A stretch of 64,000 nucleotides of DNA from Agrobacterium sp. a22-2 (lineage in GTDB: Bacteria; Pseudomonadota; Alphaproteobacteria; Rhizobiales; Rhizobiaceae). Under the pieces are notes generated by a model. It saw only the letters and a list, made by a program, of their open reading frames with translations. It had not been told where the DNA came from and did no database searches. Shown here in pieces: positions 8,049 to 16,942 of the stretch. Numbering within the stretch: position 1 is the stretch's first letter; each line of letters opens with the position of its first letter. The position numbers and the translations under genes are program-made. The stretch covers positions 25,759-89,758 of the forward strand of contig NZ_JAAXMM010000019.1 of NCBI RefSeq assembly GCF_012276985.1, read 5' to 3'.

Positions 8049-10492
8049 GCGCGCAATCTTTCATTCTGGGGATCAAACAGCGGCTGGTCGACCTGGACCA
8101 CGGCCTTGAAGCGCTCGCCGAAGATCTCCACCTCGATCTCCGTGCCGGGCACGGCCAGATCGGCCCGCAGCATGCCGAGCGCAATGGATTTGCCGACCCG
8201 GTAGCCCCAATTGCCCGATGTCGTCTCGCCGACCACCTGGCCACCGTGCCAGAGCGTCGACATATAAGACGCATCGCAATCGCCGGCCTCCACCACCAGC
8301 GTCACGAACCGCTTCGAAACGCCGGTCTGCTTCTCGCGCTCCAATGCCGCGCGGCCCTTGAAATCGGGCTTGCTCCAGTCGATGAAGCGTTCCAGCCCGC
8401 CCTGAAGGATGGTGTAGTCGGTCGACAGATCGCCCTTCCAGGCGCGATAGCCCTTTTCGATGCGCAGCGAATCCAGCGCTTCCATACCGAAGGGTTTGAG
8501 ACCGTGTCTTTGGCCGGCCGCCCAGACGGCGTCGAAGATCACGGCGGTGTCATCGATTTTCGTATGGATTTCCCAGCCGAGTTCGCCGGCAAAGGACACC
8601 CGCACCAGCTGGCACCAGCGCCCGGCGATCTGGCAGCTCTGATGGGTCAGCCAACCCTTGGCGAGATCAGCGTCAGACACGTCTGCCAGAATATCGCGCG
8701 ATTTGGGGCCGGACAGGATCTGGCAGGAGAAATCCTCGGTCACGTCATCGAGCGTGAAGGCCGCATCTTCGGGCAGGTGTTTCTGCAGCCATTCGAAATC
8801 GTGCCACTGCGCCGTTGCCGCCGTGATCAGGAAGAAGAAATCCTCCTCCAGCGCCATGACGGACATTTCCGTCACGATGCGGCCCTTGTCGTCGGAAAAA
8901 TAGGCAAGGCCGATGCGGCCGGGCTTCGGCACCTTGCCGGTGGTGAGATCAAGCAGCCAGGCGCGCGCGCCTTCGCCTTTCAGCCGATAGCGGGAAAAGC
9001 CCGGCAGATCGAGAATGCCGGCAGCATGGGTGACCGCCAGACACTCCTCCTCGATCCGCGCCGCCCACGGTCCCGCCCGGTTCCAGGTCTGCGTGGACTC
9101 CTCGGACGTATCGTCGCCCGGCTTGACGTACCAGTTGGCGCGCTCCCAGCCATTGTAGGGCTTGAACTGCGCGCCAAGTGCGGCGATCCGGTCGTGGATC
9201 GGCGAGAGCTTCCGGTTGCGGCCGGCCGGCCAGGCGTGCTTGGGAAAATGCATCGCATATTCATGGCCGTAGATTTCCATGCCCTTTGCCACGCAATAGT
9301 CCTGGGTCGCAAAGCTGGTAAACCGGCGCGGATCGCAGGACCACATGTCCCATTCGGTCTGACCCTCCGTCACCCATTCCGCCAGCACCTTGCCGGCGCC
9401 GCCGGCCTGGCAGATGCCGAAGGTGAAGACGCAGGCCTCGAATGCGTTCGGCACGCCGGGCATGGGGCCGATCAGCGGATTGCCGTCCGGCGCGTAAGGG
9501 ATCGGGCCGTTGATCATCTTCGACAGGCCCGCCGTGCCGAGGATCGGCACCCGCTCGACGGCATCGTTCAGATACCATTCCAGCCGCTCCAGATCGTCGG
9601 GAAACAGCTGGAACGAAAAATCCTCCGGCATCGGATCATCCGGCGTCACCCAATGCGCCTTGCAGTTCTTCTCGTAGGGACCGAGATTCATGCCGGTCTT
9701 TTCCTGGCGCAGGTAATAGGAGCTGTCGACATCGCGCAATAGCGGCAGCTTGTGCCCGACCTCCTTCGACCAGGCCGCCAGTTCCGGGATTTCCTCAAAC
9801 AACATGTATTGATGGCTCATCACCATCATCGGCACATCGCGGCCGAACCATTTGCCCACTTCGCGCGCATAATAGCCGGCGGCGTTGACCACCTTCTCGC
9901 AACGGATTTCGCCCTGCGGCGTCGAGATCACCCACTCGTCGTTTTCGCGGCGCACCCCGGTGGCGGGACAGAAGCGAAAGATTCTTGCGCCCAGATCGCG
10001 CGCGCCCTTGGCCAGCGCCTGGGTCAGCTGCGCCGGATCGATATCGCCGTCATAGGGATCATAGAGCGCGCCGGTCAGGTCATGAGTCTCGACGAAGGGA
10101 TATTTCGACCTGATCTCGTCCGGCGACAGAATGTCGAGATCCATGCCCTGATAGCGGCCCATGCCGACGACGCGCTTGAATTCCTGCAGCCGCTCCTTCG
10201 AATGGCCAAGCCGCACCGAGCCGGTGACGTGATAGTTCATCGGATAATCGACCAGCGTGCCGAGCTCGCGGTAGAGCCCGGCGGAATAGCGCTGCATGTT
10301 CATGATCGACCAGGAGGACGAAAAGGTCGGCACATTGCCGGCCGCATGCCAGGTCGAGCCCGCCGTCAGCTCGTTCTTCTCCAGAAGCACGCAGTCGCTC
10401 CAGCCGGCCTTGGCCAGATGGTAGAGACAGGAGGCCCCGACAGCCCCGCCTCCGATGATCACGACGCGCGCATGCGACGGCAAACCTGACAT
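8045..10492 (-). CDS. FAD-dependent dimethylglycine/sarcosine dehydrogenase-like protein (paralogue B)
   Basis: This is also 815 aa, with the same two-domain plan as the next gene: VIIGGGAVGAS at about 11-21, AGSTWHAAG with the presumed FAD-linked His49, and a C-terminal folate-binding GcvT-like half (FAGELGWEIH). The two paralogues end almost alike (DPKAERVRA and DPQNERLRA) but are clearly diverged elsewhere, so this is an old duplication kept for two successive or alternative N-methyl substrates. It is the first gene of the operon. Its promoter should lie in the 186-bp gap shared with the divergent arsA, which contains a 15-bp palindrome. Confidence 0.85.
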   Translation of the reverse strand: MSGLPSHARVVIIGGGAVGASCLYHLAKAGWSDCVLLEKNELTAGSTWHAAGNVPTFSSSWSIMNMQRYSAGLYRELGTLVDYPMNYHVTGSVRLGHSKERLQEFKRVVGMGRYQGMDLDILSPDEIRSKYPFVETHDLTGALYDPYDGDIDPAQLTQALAKGARDLGARIFRFCPATGVRRENDEWVISTPQGEIRCEKVVNAAGYYAREVGKWFGRDVPMMVMSHQYMLFEEIPELAAWSKEVGHKLPLLRDVDSSYYLRQEKTGMNLGPYEKNCKAHWVTPDDPMPEDFSFQLFPDDLERLEWYLNDAVERVPILGTAGLSKMINGPIPYAPDGNPLIGPMPGVPNAFEACVFTFGICQAGGAGKVLAEWVTEGQTEWDMWSCDPRRFTSFATQDYCVAKGMEIYGHEYAMHFPKHAWPAGRNRKLSPIHDRIAALGAQFKPYNGWERANWYVKPGDDTSEESTQTWNRAGPWAARIEEECLAVTHAAGILDLPGFSRYRLKGEGARAWLLDLTTGKVPKPGRIGLAYFSDDKGRIVTEMSVMALEEDFFFLITAATAQWHDFEWLQKHLPEDAAFTLDDVTEDFSCQILSGPKSRDILADVSDADLAKGWLTHQSCQIAGRWCQLVRVSFAGELGWEIHTKIDDTAVIFDAVWAAGQRHGLKPFGMEALDSLRIEKGYRAWKGDLSTDYTILQGGLERFIDWSKPDFKGRAALEREKQTGVSKRFVTLVVEAGDCDASYMSTLWHGGQVVGETTSGNWGYRVGKSIALGMLRADLAVPGTEIEVEIFGERFKAVVQVDQPLFDPQNERLRA

Positions 10493-10567
10493 GACTGCTC
10501 CCTTGTTTTGTGAGAAGTTGTGACGCCGAAACTGACAGTCATCAAGCCGCGCAAAACGGCTTTATTG

Positions 10568-10582
10568 ATCGAAGACTTCGAT
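10568..10582. promoter_or_regulatory. 15-bp palindrome in the divergent arsA / demethylase promoter region
   Basis: ATCGAAG-A-CTTCGAT is a perfect inverted repeat around a single central base. It lies 76 bp before the first dehydrogenase gene and 97 bp before arsA. It is a good operator candidate, but I cannot name the regulator and none is encoded beside it. It could act on either or both divergent genes. Confidence 0.45.
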
Positions 10583-10678
10583 TAGTTTGTCTTGGCGTCC
10601 CTTGCGAAAGATCAAGTCGCGGTCGCAGGGCGGGTGATAGGGTGCAGCCAACAATCCTCAGCTGGAAGAGAATGTGCC

Positions 10679-12439
10679 ATGGCTTCGTTCCGCGCCTTGA
10701 ACGCCCCGACGAAATACCTGTTCTTCACCGGCAAGGGCGGCGTCGGCAAGACGTCGCTGAGCTGCGCCAGCGCCATCACCCTCGCCGACCGCGGCCTGCG
10801 CATCCTGCTGGTCAGCACCGATCCGGCCTCCAATCTCGATGAGATGCTGGGCGTTGCCCTGTCCGACAGCCCCGTCGCCGTGCCCGACGTGCCGGGCCTG
10901 TTTGCCATGAACATCGACCCCGAACAGGCGGCCGACGACTACCGCCGTCGCGTCATCGAGCAATTGGGACCGGCCGCCAGCGACGCGGAAAAATCGACCG
11001 TCCGGGAACAGCTCTCCGGCGCCTGCACCACGGAGATTGCCGCCTTCGACGAATTCGCCGGCCTTCTGTCGGGCGACGAGCAGGGTTTTGACCATATCGT
11101 CTTCGACACGGCGCCGACCGGCCACACCTTGCGGCTGTTGAGCCTGCCGAAAGCCTGGACCGGCTTTCTCGAAAACAACGATCGCGGCGCCTCCTGCCTC
11201 GGTCCCCATTCGGGCCTGAAGATGCAGGAGGACCGGTTTCGCGAAGCTCTCGAGTGTCTCGGCGACGCCGCCCGCACCACCATCATCCTGGTCACCCGCG
11301 CCGACAAGGGCGCCATCCGCGAGGCGGCCCGCACATCGGGCGAACTGGATGCGCTCGGGCTGTCGAACCAGTTGCTGGCCGTCAACGGACGGTTCCATGC
11401 CAGCGACACCACGGACCCGATCGCTGCCGCCTTTGCCCGCGAGCAGGACGAAGCCTTGTCGGCCATGCCGGCAAGCCTTGCCCGCCTGCCGCGCGACGAG
11501 GTTGCGCTGCTCGCCTTCGACATGGTCGGCCTGCCAGCCCTGCGCGCTTTGCTGACGCCGGCAGCGGCGATACCCGCTGTCAACGGCGATGATGTGCCGG
11601 ACGGCATCGACCTGCCGCGGCTGTCGTGCCTGGTCGACGAGATCGCCGCCGGCACCAAGGGTCTTGTCATGGTCATGGGCAAGGGCGGCGTCGGCAAGAC
11701 GACGATTGCCGCAGCCATCGCCGTCGGCCTTGCAGCCCGCGGCCATTCCGTGCACCTCACCACCACCGACCCCGCCGCCCATGTCGCCTTCGTCGTCGAT
11801 GGTGCGATGCCCGGCCTCACCGTCGACCGCATCGATCCGGCGGCGGAAACCAAACGCTATATCGACAAGATCATGGCAAGCCGCGGCCGCGAACTGGACG
11901 ACGACGGCAAGGCCCTGCTGCTGGAAGACCTTGCCTCGCCCTGCACCGAGGAAGTCGCCGTCTTCCACGCCTTTTCCCGCGTCGTCGGCGAGGCGCGCAG
12001 CGCCTTCGTGGTGATCGACACGGCGCCGACCGGCCATACCCTGCTGCTGCTCGACGCAACGGGCGCCTATCACCGGCAGATGACCCGGCATCTGGAAGCC
12101 GATGCACCCGGCCGGCTGATCACGCCCCTGATGCGGCTGCAGGATCCCGACTATACCCGCGTCATCCTGGTCGCCCTGCCCGAGACCACGCCGGTGTCCG
12201 AAGCCGGTGCCCTGCAGGAGGACCTGCGCCGTGCCGGCATCGAGCCTTATGGCTGGGTGATCAACCGCAGCATGACGGCTGCCGGAACCCGCGATCCGCT
12301 GCTGCGGGCCCGGCTCAAGGGCGAGCGCGTCCAGATCGAACGAGTCCGTGATACCTTGGCGAAACGGGTCTATGCGCTGGGATATTGCAGCGAAGCGCCG
12401 GTCGGTGTGGAGAAACTCGCTGACCTGTCGAAAGCTTGA
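10679..12439 (+). CDS. arsA: ArsA-type arsenite/antimonite pump-driving ATPase (two-domain)
   Basis: This 586-aa protein has two homologous ATPase halves, each with a deviant Walker A (GKGGVGKT at about 18-25 and 334-341) and the ArsA signature DTAPTGHT (about 143-150 and 447-454). E. coli ArsA, of nearly the same length, binds As(III)/Sb(III) through Cys113, Cys172 and Cys422; here Cys116 (GACTTE), Cys173 (ASCLGP) and Cys422 (SPCTEE) sit at matching places. The start at 10679 has a GGAAGAG ribosome-binding site. Normally ArsA works with the membrane pump ArsB and chaperone ArsD, yet no arsB, arsD, arsR or arsC is in this window. Its partner must be elsewhere, or it has another role. Confidence 0.88.
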   Translation: MASFRALNAPTKYLFFTGKGGVGKTSLSCASAITLADRGLRILLVSTDPASNLDEMLGVALSDSPVAVPDVPGLFAMNIDPEQAADDYRRRVIEQLGPAASDAEKSTVREQLSGACTTEIAAFDEFAGLLSGDEQGFDHIVFDTAPTGHTLRLLSLPKAWTGFLENNDRGASCLGPHSGLKMQEDRFREALECLGDAARTTIILVTRADKGAIREAARTSGELDALGLSNQLLAVNGRFHASDTTDPIAAAFAREQDEALSAMPASLARLPRDEVALLAFDMVGLPALRALLTPAAAIPAVNGDDVPDGIDLPRLSCLVDEIAAGTKGLVMVMGKGGVGKTTIAAAIAVGLAARGHSVHLTTTDPAAHVAFVVDGAMPGLTVDRIDPAAETKRYIDKIMASRGRELDDDGKALLLEDLASPCTEEVAVFHAFSRVVGEARSAFVVIDTAPTGHTLLLLDATGAYHRQMTRHLEADAPGRLITPLMRLQDPDYTRVILVALPETTPVSEAGALQEDLRRAGIEPYGWVINRSMTAAGTRDPLLRARLKGERVQIERVRDTLAKRVYALGYCSEAPVGVEKLADLSKA

Positions 12440-12460
12440 ACGCGGCCTGAGGCTGGCCCG

Positions 12461-13369
12461 TCAGCGCGGCCGGCCGGAACGTAGCGCCTCGGCAACGCCG
12501 ACGAAATCGCGCGCCGACTGCGGCAGGCTCGATCCCTTGCGCCAGACCATGCCGACCTGCACCACCGGCAGGGCGCCGGACACGTCGCGGCTTTCGATCC
12601 GGTCGCCTTCCAGCGACCACGGCCGATAGACCAGATCGGGCAGCAGCGCCACGCCCGCCCCGGTCGCCACCAGGCTGCGCACCGCCTCGACGGACCGGGT
12701 ACGGAAGGCGACATGCGGCCGGGCGCCGAGCGCCGACAGCAATTTGCCGGTATTTTCCTCGATTTCGTCGACCGTCAGCATGATCAGCGGTTCGCGGGCG
12801 ATATCGGCCACGGAAATGATATCGGCCGAGACCAGCGGATGGCCCATCGGCAGCCAGAGGCGATAGGGCGAGGTCTCCAGGATTTCCGCCTGCAGCGCCA
12901 TGCGATCGCGCAGGTTGGAAATCACCATGACGGCAACGTCCAGCTCGCCGCCGATCAGCAGATGCTCGAGATAGGAGCCGTTGTCCTCGATGGCGCTGAT
13001 CTCGACGCCCGGACAGGCGCGGCGATAGCGAGCCAGCAGATCCGACAGGACATAACCGGCGACCAGCGAGGTCACGCCGATATTCAGCGTGCCGCCGGCA
13101 TCCGGCTTGGTGATCGAAAAGGAATTGCGGGCATCCGATACCGTGGCGAGGATTTTCGTCGCATGGCGCAGGAACTGATGGCCGTTGTGGGTGATCGTCA
13201 AGCCGCGCGGATGGCGCTCGAACAGCTCGACGCTCAAATCGCCCTCAAGCTCCTTGATCGCCTCGGTGACCGAGGATTGCGAAATCGACAGGTTCTGTGC
13301 CGCCCGCGTCACCGAGCCCTGCTCGGCCACGGCGACGAAATACTGCAATTGTCGAAGTGTGAAGGCCAT
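12461..13369 (-). CDS. LysR-family transcriptional regulator
   Basis: This 302-aa regulator has an N-terminal winged helix-turn-helix (about residues 2-60; RAAQNLSISQSSVTEAIKELE) and a LysR substrate-binding domain (about 90-295; NIGVTSLVAGYVLSDLL). It is convergent with arsA (21-bp gap) and divergent from the EamA transporter gene at 13617, which by usual LysR logic is the likeliest target. The effector is unknown. Confidence 0.85.
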   Translation of the reverse strand: MAFTLRQLQYFVAVAEQGSVTRAAQNLSISQSSVTEAIKELEGDLSVELFERHPRGLTITHNGHQFLRHATKILATVSDARNSFSITKPDAGGTLNIGVTSLVAGYVLSDLLARYRRACPGVEISAIEDNGSYLEHLLIGGELDVAVMVISNLRDRMALQAEILETSPYRLWLPMGHPLVSADIISVADIAREPLIMLTVDEIEENTGKLLSALGARPHVAFRTRSVEAVRSLVATGAGVALLPDLVYRPWSLEGDRIESRDVSGALPVVQVGMVWRKGSSLPQSARDFVGVAEALRSGRPR

Positions 13370-13569
13370 GGGCTTTTAGAACACGCCGGACACGCCAAGG
13401 GCAAGCGGAACGCGTGGCCCAAGTTGCCGCCGCCGAACCGGCATGACAGGCGCCATCTGCGGGCACGAGTTGAACCCTTGCCCTTTTCCTGCATCGCTGC
13501 CTTGCGCGGAAAACCCTTTGCAAAAATCAAGAGACGTATACTATCTGGTTTCGCCTTCCTGCCGCCAGC

Positions 13570-13592
13570 GGTGCGCACCTTGATGGTGCACC
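13570..13592. promoter_or_regulatory. Tandem short palindromes upstream of the EamA gene
   Basis: GGTGCGCACC and GGTGCACC are two perfect palindromes separated by TTGAT, ending 24 bp before the EamA start codon. They could be an operator for the divergent LysR protein or a leader hairpin. The rest of this 247-bp divergent gap shows only a possible -10 (TATACT, near 13540). Confidence 0.35.
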
Positions 13593-13616
13593 GTCTTTAT
13601 TGTCTGAAGTTCCCCC

Positions 13617-14516
13617 ATGAAATCCACGGCTATCGGTTACGCCTTCGCCCTGCTCGCGTTCGTGGTCTTTTCTGCGCAGGACGGCGTCTCCAAACATCTG
13701 GGGGCAGCCTATCCGGCCGTGGTCGTGGCGATGATCCGTTACTGGGCCTTTGCCGCTTTCGCCATTCTTCTGGCGATGCGCGGCCGCGGCGGCCTGTCCG
13801 TTGCTATAAAGTCGAAGCGGCCCTTCCTGCAGATCTTTCGGGGCCTGTTGCTTGCCTCGCAGATCCCGATTGCCATCAATGCCTTCACGCTCGTCGGCCT
13901 CGCGCAATCCCAGGCGATCTTTGCATCGGGTCCGCTGATCGTCGCACTGCTGTCGGTGCCGATCCTCGGCGAGAAGGTCGGCTGGCGGCGCTGGACGGCG
14001 ATCGGTGTCGGTTTCTGCGGCGTATTGCTGATCCTTGGACCGACCGGCGCCAGCTTCAATGTCCTTGTCGTGCTGCCGTTGATCGTCGCCTTCATCGGCG
14101 CGATCTATGGGCTGACCACGCGCCTGGTCAGCCGCGTCGATGGCCCGACCACCAGCTTCTTCTATATCGGCGTCGTCGGCGCCGTGGCCCTGACCATCGC
14201 CGGCCCGTTCTTCTGGGTGGAGATCGCGCCGGAAGACTGGAAATGGATGCTGTTTCTGTGCTTCACCGGCATTGTCGGCCATTACTCGCTGATCAAGGCC
14301 TATGAGAACCTGAACGCCGTCGTCGTCCAGCCGATCAGCTATCTGCAACTGGTGCTGGCTTCGGGCATCGGCGTCGTGATCTTCGGCGAGACCCTGCGCC
14401 TCAACATGGTGGTCGGCGCTATCATCGTCGTTGCGGCCGGTATTTTCACAGCCTGGCGCGAACATGTCGTGCTACGGCGCAACCGCGAGCTTGCGGCATT
14501 AGATCCTAACGGTTGA
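13617..14516 (+). CDS. EamA/DMT-family transporter
   Basis: This 299-aa protein has about ten hydrophobic segments and the two internally repeated EamA halves, each ending in a typical segment (LSVPILGEKVGWRRW and GVVIFGETLRLNMVVG). Such drug/metabolite transporters export or import small organic solutes across the inner membrane; the substrate is not predictable. The ATG at 13617 lacks a strong ribosome-binding site but begins the first membrane segment properly. Its last 11 bp overlap the convergent LysR gene. Confidence 0.82.
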   Translation: MKSTAIGYAFALLAFVVFSAQDGVSKHLGAAYPAVVVAMIRYWAFAAFAILLAMRGRGGLSVAIKSKRPFLQIFRGLLLASQIPIAINAFTLVGLAQSQAIFASGPLIVALLSVPILGEKVGWRRWTAIGVGFCGVLLILGPTGASFNVLVVLPLIVAFIGAIYGLTTRLVSRVDGPTTSFFYIGVVGAVALTIAGPFFWVEIAPEDWKWMLFLCFTGIVGHYSLIKAYENLNAVVVQPISYLQLVLASGIGVVIFGETLRLNMVVGAIIVVAAGIFTAWREHVVLRRNRELAALDPNG

Positions 14517-15354
14517 GCAGATCGGCCATGGCCGAAATGATGCGCCGGTGCTGCGGCGCATGCCGGGTACGGATGCCGGTGGCCGCATAGACCGTCTGGG
14601 CGATCGGCATGACGTCGGCAACGATCCGCGCCGCACCGCTCTCGACCAGGTCATCCGCCGTCGGTTTACTGACGAAGGCGGCACCACCCAGACTGCGCAA
14701 CAGTCCGGCAATCGCGATATTCTGGCCTGAGGCCAACGGAGCACCGACGAATTGCGGCAGCGCTAGCCGCTGCGCCCGGTCAAAGGCCGGCGAGTAATTG
14801 GCATAGATATAGGTCTCGACCCGCAGATCCACAGCCAGCGCCGAGAGGGTGCTGACCAGCACATAGGTCATCTCGCCGATGCGCTCATAATGCAGATCCG
14901 GCAGATGATGCGGCGTATAGAGAATGGCAAGGTCGAGATCGCCGCTGGCCAGATCCCGGTTCATCTGGCCGGAATAATCGACCTCCATATAGATCGACGT
15001 GGCCGGAAGATCGGCGCGGATCGCCGCCAGCCAGGGACCGGCCAGCCGCTCGGCCACATCCTGCTGCACGCCGATGCGCATGGCATGCTCATAAGCGCCG
15101 GCACTTTCCACCGCCCTGGCCGCCTCGTGCCACTGGCGCTGCAGCGCGCGGGCATGATCGAGAAAGCGCAGGCCCGCCGATGTCGGAACCGTACCGCCCT
15201 TGTTGCGGGTGAACAGCCTGCGGGTCAGCGCCGTCTCCAACGCCTTGATCCGGTGGGAAATGGTCGATTGGGTGAGGTTCAGGCGTTCGGCCGTGCGATT
15301 GAAGCTGCGGGTCTCCATGAGATCCAGATAGGTCTCGATCAATTCGATCTGCAT
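14506..15354 (-). CDS. LysR-family regulator, likely controlling the divergent putrescine cluster
   Basis: This 282-aa LysR protein has its winged helix-turn-helix at about 1-60 (RTAERLNLTQSTISHRIKALE). The open frame extends to 15756, but only the ATG at 15354 begins the conserved LysR N-terminus (MQIELIETYLDL), so the longer form is rejected. It is divergent from the ydcS-like gene, with a 13-bp palindrome between them. E. coli controls its ydcSTUVW cluster with a GntR/MocR protein instead, so regulation differs here if the link is right. Confidence 0.83.
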   Translation of the reverse strand: MQIELIETYLDLMETRSFNRTAERLNLTQSTISHRIKALETALTRRLFTRNKGGTVPTSAGLRFLDHARALQRQWHEAARAVESAGAYEHAMRIGVQQDVAERLAGPWLAAIRADLPATSIYMEVDYSGQMNRDLASGDLDLAILYTPHHLPDLHYERIGEMTYVLVSTLSALAVDLRVETYIYANYSPAFDRAQRLALPQFVGAPLASGQNIAIAGLLRSLGGAAFVSKPTADDLVESGAARIVADVMPIAQTVYAATGIRTRHAPQHRRIISAMADLLNR

Positions 15355-15478
15355 CGTCGGTCCGGCTTTCCCTCGGGCACCGGCAAACCCGCTCACCGGA
15401 TGGAGCGCCACTCGCAGGCCCGGTGAGGATAGGAGAGCCGGAGCATCCCGGCAACCCGTCAGCAAAGTTTCGCTGCGT

Positions 15479-15491
15479 TCGGAAATTCCGA
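15479..15491. promoter_or_regulatory. 13-bp palindrome in the LysR / ydcS divergent region
   Basis: TCGGAA-A-TTCCGA is a perfect inverted repeat in the 244-bp gap between the LysR gene and ydcS, 107 bp before the ydcS start. Size and position suit a LysR-type recognition site, but binding is inferred only from position. Confidence 0.45.
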
Positions 15492-15598
15492 TACCGGCTT
15501 TCTGACAAATGAATTTGCGAATGCGGCGAAATAGCGCCACTCTCACGATCGGGAACAAATGCCGCGAAACGGCGGCTCCGAACCGGGAGAAAATCGAC

Positions 15599-16759
15599 AT
15601 GAAGACTATCCTGAAGTCCTGCACTGCCATCACAGCCATTTTCAGCTTTGCCTTTAACGCCGTTGCCCAGGAGCCGTTGAAAGAACTGGGCAAGGGCGAG
15701 GGCGCGCTCTCCATCGTCGCCTGGGCCGGATATATCGAGCGCGGCGAAACCGACAAGAATTACGACTGGGTCACCAAGTTCGAAGCCGACACCGGCTGCA
15801 AGGTCTCGGTGAAGACCGCCGCCACATCGGATGAAATGGTCGCCCTGATGAACGAAGGCGGCTTCGACCTCGTGACCGCCTCCGGCGACGCCTCGCTGCG
15901 CCTGGTCGCCGGCAAACGCGTCCAGCCGATCAACACCGCTTTGATCCCCAGCTGGTCGACCATCGACGAACGCCTGCAGAACGCCCCGTGGCACACGGTC
16001 AAGGATGTGCACTACGGCACGCCCTATGTCTGGGGCCCGAATGTGCTGATGTACAATACCGATGCCTTCAAGGACGAAGCGCCGAAGAGCTGGAAAGTCG
16101 TCTTCGAGGAAATGACCCTGCCCGACGGCAAATCCAACAAGGGCCGCATCCAGGCCTATGACGGTCCCATCTATGTCGCCGACGCCGCCCTCTACCTGAT
16201 GGCCCACAAGCCGGAACTCGGCATCAAGGACCCTTATGAACTCAACGAGGACCAGTACAAGGCAGCGCTTGACCTGCTGCGCGTCCAGCGCACCCTGGTC
16301 GGCCGCTACTGGCATGACGCGATGATCCAGATCGACGACTTCAAGAACGAAGGCGTCGTCGCCTCCGGCTCCTGGCCCTTCCAGGTCAACATGATGAAGG
16401 CCGAGAACACCAAGATCGCCTCCACCTTCCCGGAGGAAGGCGCCACCGGCTGGGCTGACACGACCATGCTGCATGCCGATAGCGAGCATCCCAACTGCGC
16501 CTATATGTGGATGGAGCATTCGCTGTCGCCCAAGGTGCAAGGCGACGTCTCCGCCTGGTTCGGCACGGTGCCTTCGGTTCCGGCCGCCTGCAAGGGCAAT
16601 GAACTGCTGACCGACGAGGGCTGCGCCGCCAACGGCTACAACGACTTCGAGAAGATCCGCTTCTGGAAGACGCCGGTATCGAAATGCGAAAGCCAGGGCG
16701 AGTGCGTACCCTATCACCGCTGGGTCTCCGACTATATCGGCGTCATCGGCGGCCGCTGA
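15599..16759 (+). CDS. ydcS: Putrescine-type ABC transporter, periplasmic binding protein (YdcS-like)
   Basis: This 386-aa secreted protein has a signal peptide ending near Ala23 (FNAVAQE). From my knowledge of the family, long stretches match E. coli YdcS, for example AATSDEMV, ASGDASLRL, RVQPINTALIP, DGKSNKGR and TPKVQGDV-like segments. It should bind a polyamine such as putrescine. The ATG at 15599 has GGGAGA a few bases upstream; the open frame reaches further upstream without a signal peptide there. It is the first gene of a cluster whose order (binding protein, ATPase, two permeases, aminoaldehyde dehydrogenase) equals E. coli ydcSTUVW. Confidence 0.87.
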   Translation: MKTILKSCTAITAIFSFAFNAVAQEPLKELGKGEGALSIVAWAGYIERGETDKNYDWVTKFEADTGCKVSVKTAATSDEMVALMNEGGFDLVTASGDASLRLVAGKRVQPINTALIPSWSTIDERLQNAPWHTVKDVHYGTPYVWGPNVLMYNTDAFKDEAPKSWKVVFEEMTLPDGKSNKGRIQAYDGPIYVADAALYLMAHKPELGIKDPYELNEDQYKAALDLLRVQRTLVGRYWHDAMIQIDDFKNEGVVASGSWPFQVNMMKAENTKIASTFPEEGATGWADTTMLHADSEHPNCAYMWMEHSLSPKVQGDVSAWFGTVPSVPAACKGNELLTDEGCAANGYNDFEKIRFWKTPVSKCESQGECVPYHRWVSDYIGVIGGR

Positions 16760-16764
16760 TCTTC

Positions 16765-16892
16765 CCACCTCCCCCTTGAGGGGGGAGGTCGCGCGAACGC
16801 GCGAGTGGGGTGATCCTTCTGCCTTATGGGATGCACAGAGATGTCACCCCACCCCGGACCTTCGGTCCGACCCTCCCCCTCAAGGGGAGGGT
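16765..16892. repeat. Intergenic GC-rich palindromic repeat (rhizobial REP-like element)
   Basis: About 128 bp between ydcS and ydcT is built of nested inverted repeats. Hairpin-forming arms are ACCTCCCCC/GGGGGAGGT at one end, CGGACC-TTC-GGTCCG in the second half and CCCTCCCC/GGGGAGGG at the other end. GTGGGGTGA and TCACCCCAC pair across the middle. The ends resemble each other in inverted orientation. Such elements recur between genes in rhizobial genomes. Inside an operon it may stabilise the upstream mRNA or partly terminate, favouring the binding protein. Confidence 0.75.
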
Positions 16893-16942
16893 GATATCCC
16901 GCGCCGGCCTTGCAACCAGCGCCTTGCTTTCCCGGAGTCCCC

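Noticed and set aside
10552..10575. AGCCG...CGGCT hairpin followed by TTATT as a terminator
   Set aside because: No gene ends upstream on that strand; the stem is only 5 bp.
15355..15756. N-terminal extension of the LysR protein
   Set aside because: The extra 134 residues lack homology and would cover the ydcS promoter region; the LysR fold starts at 15354.
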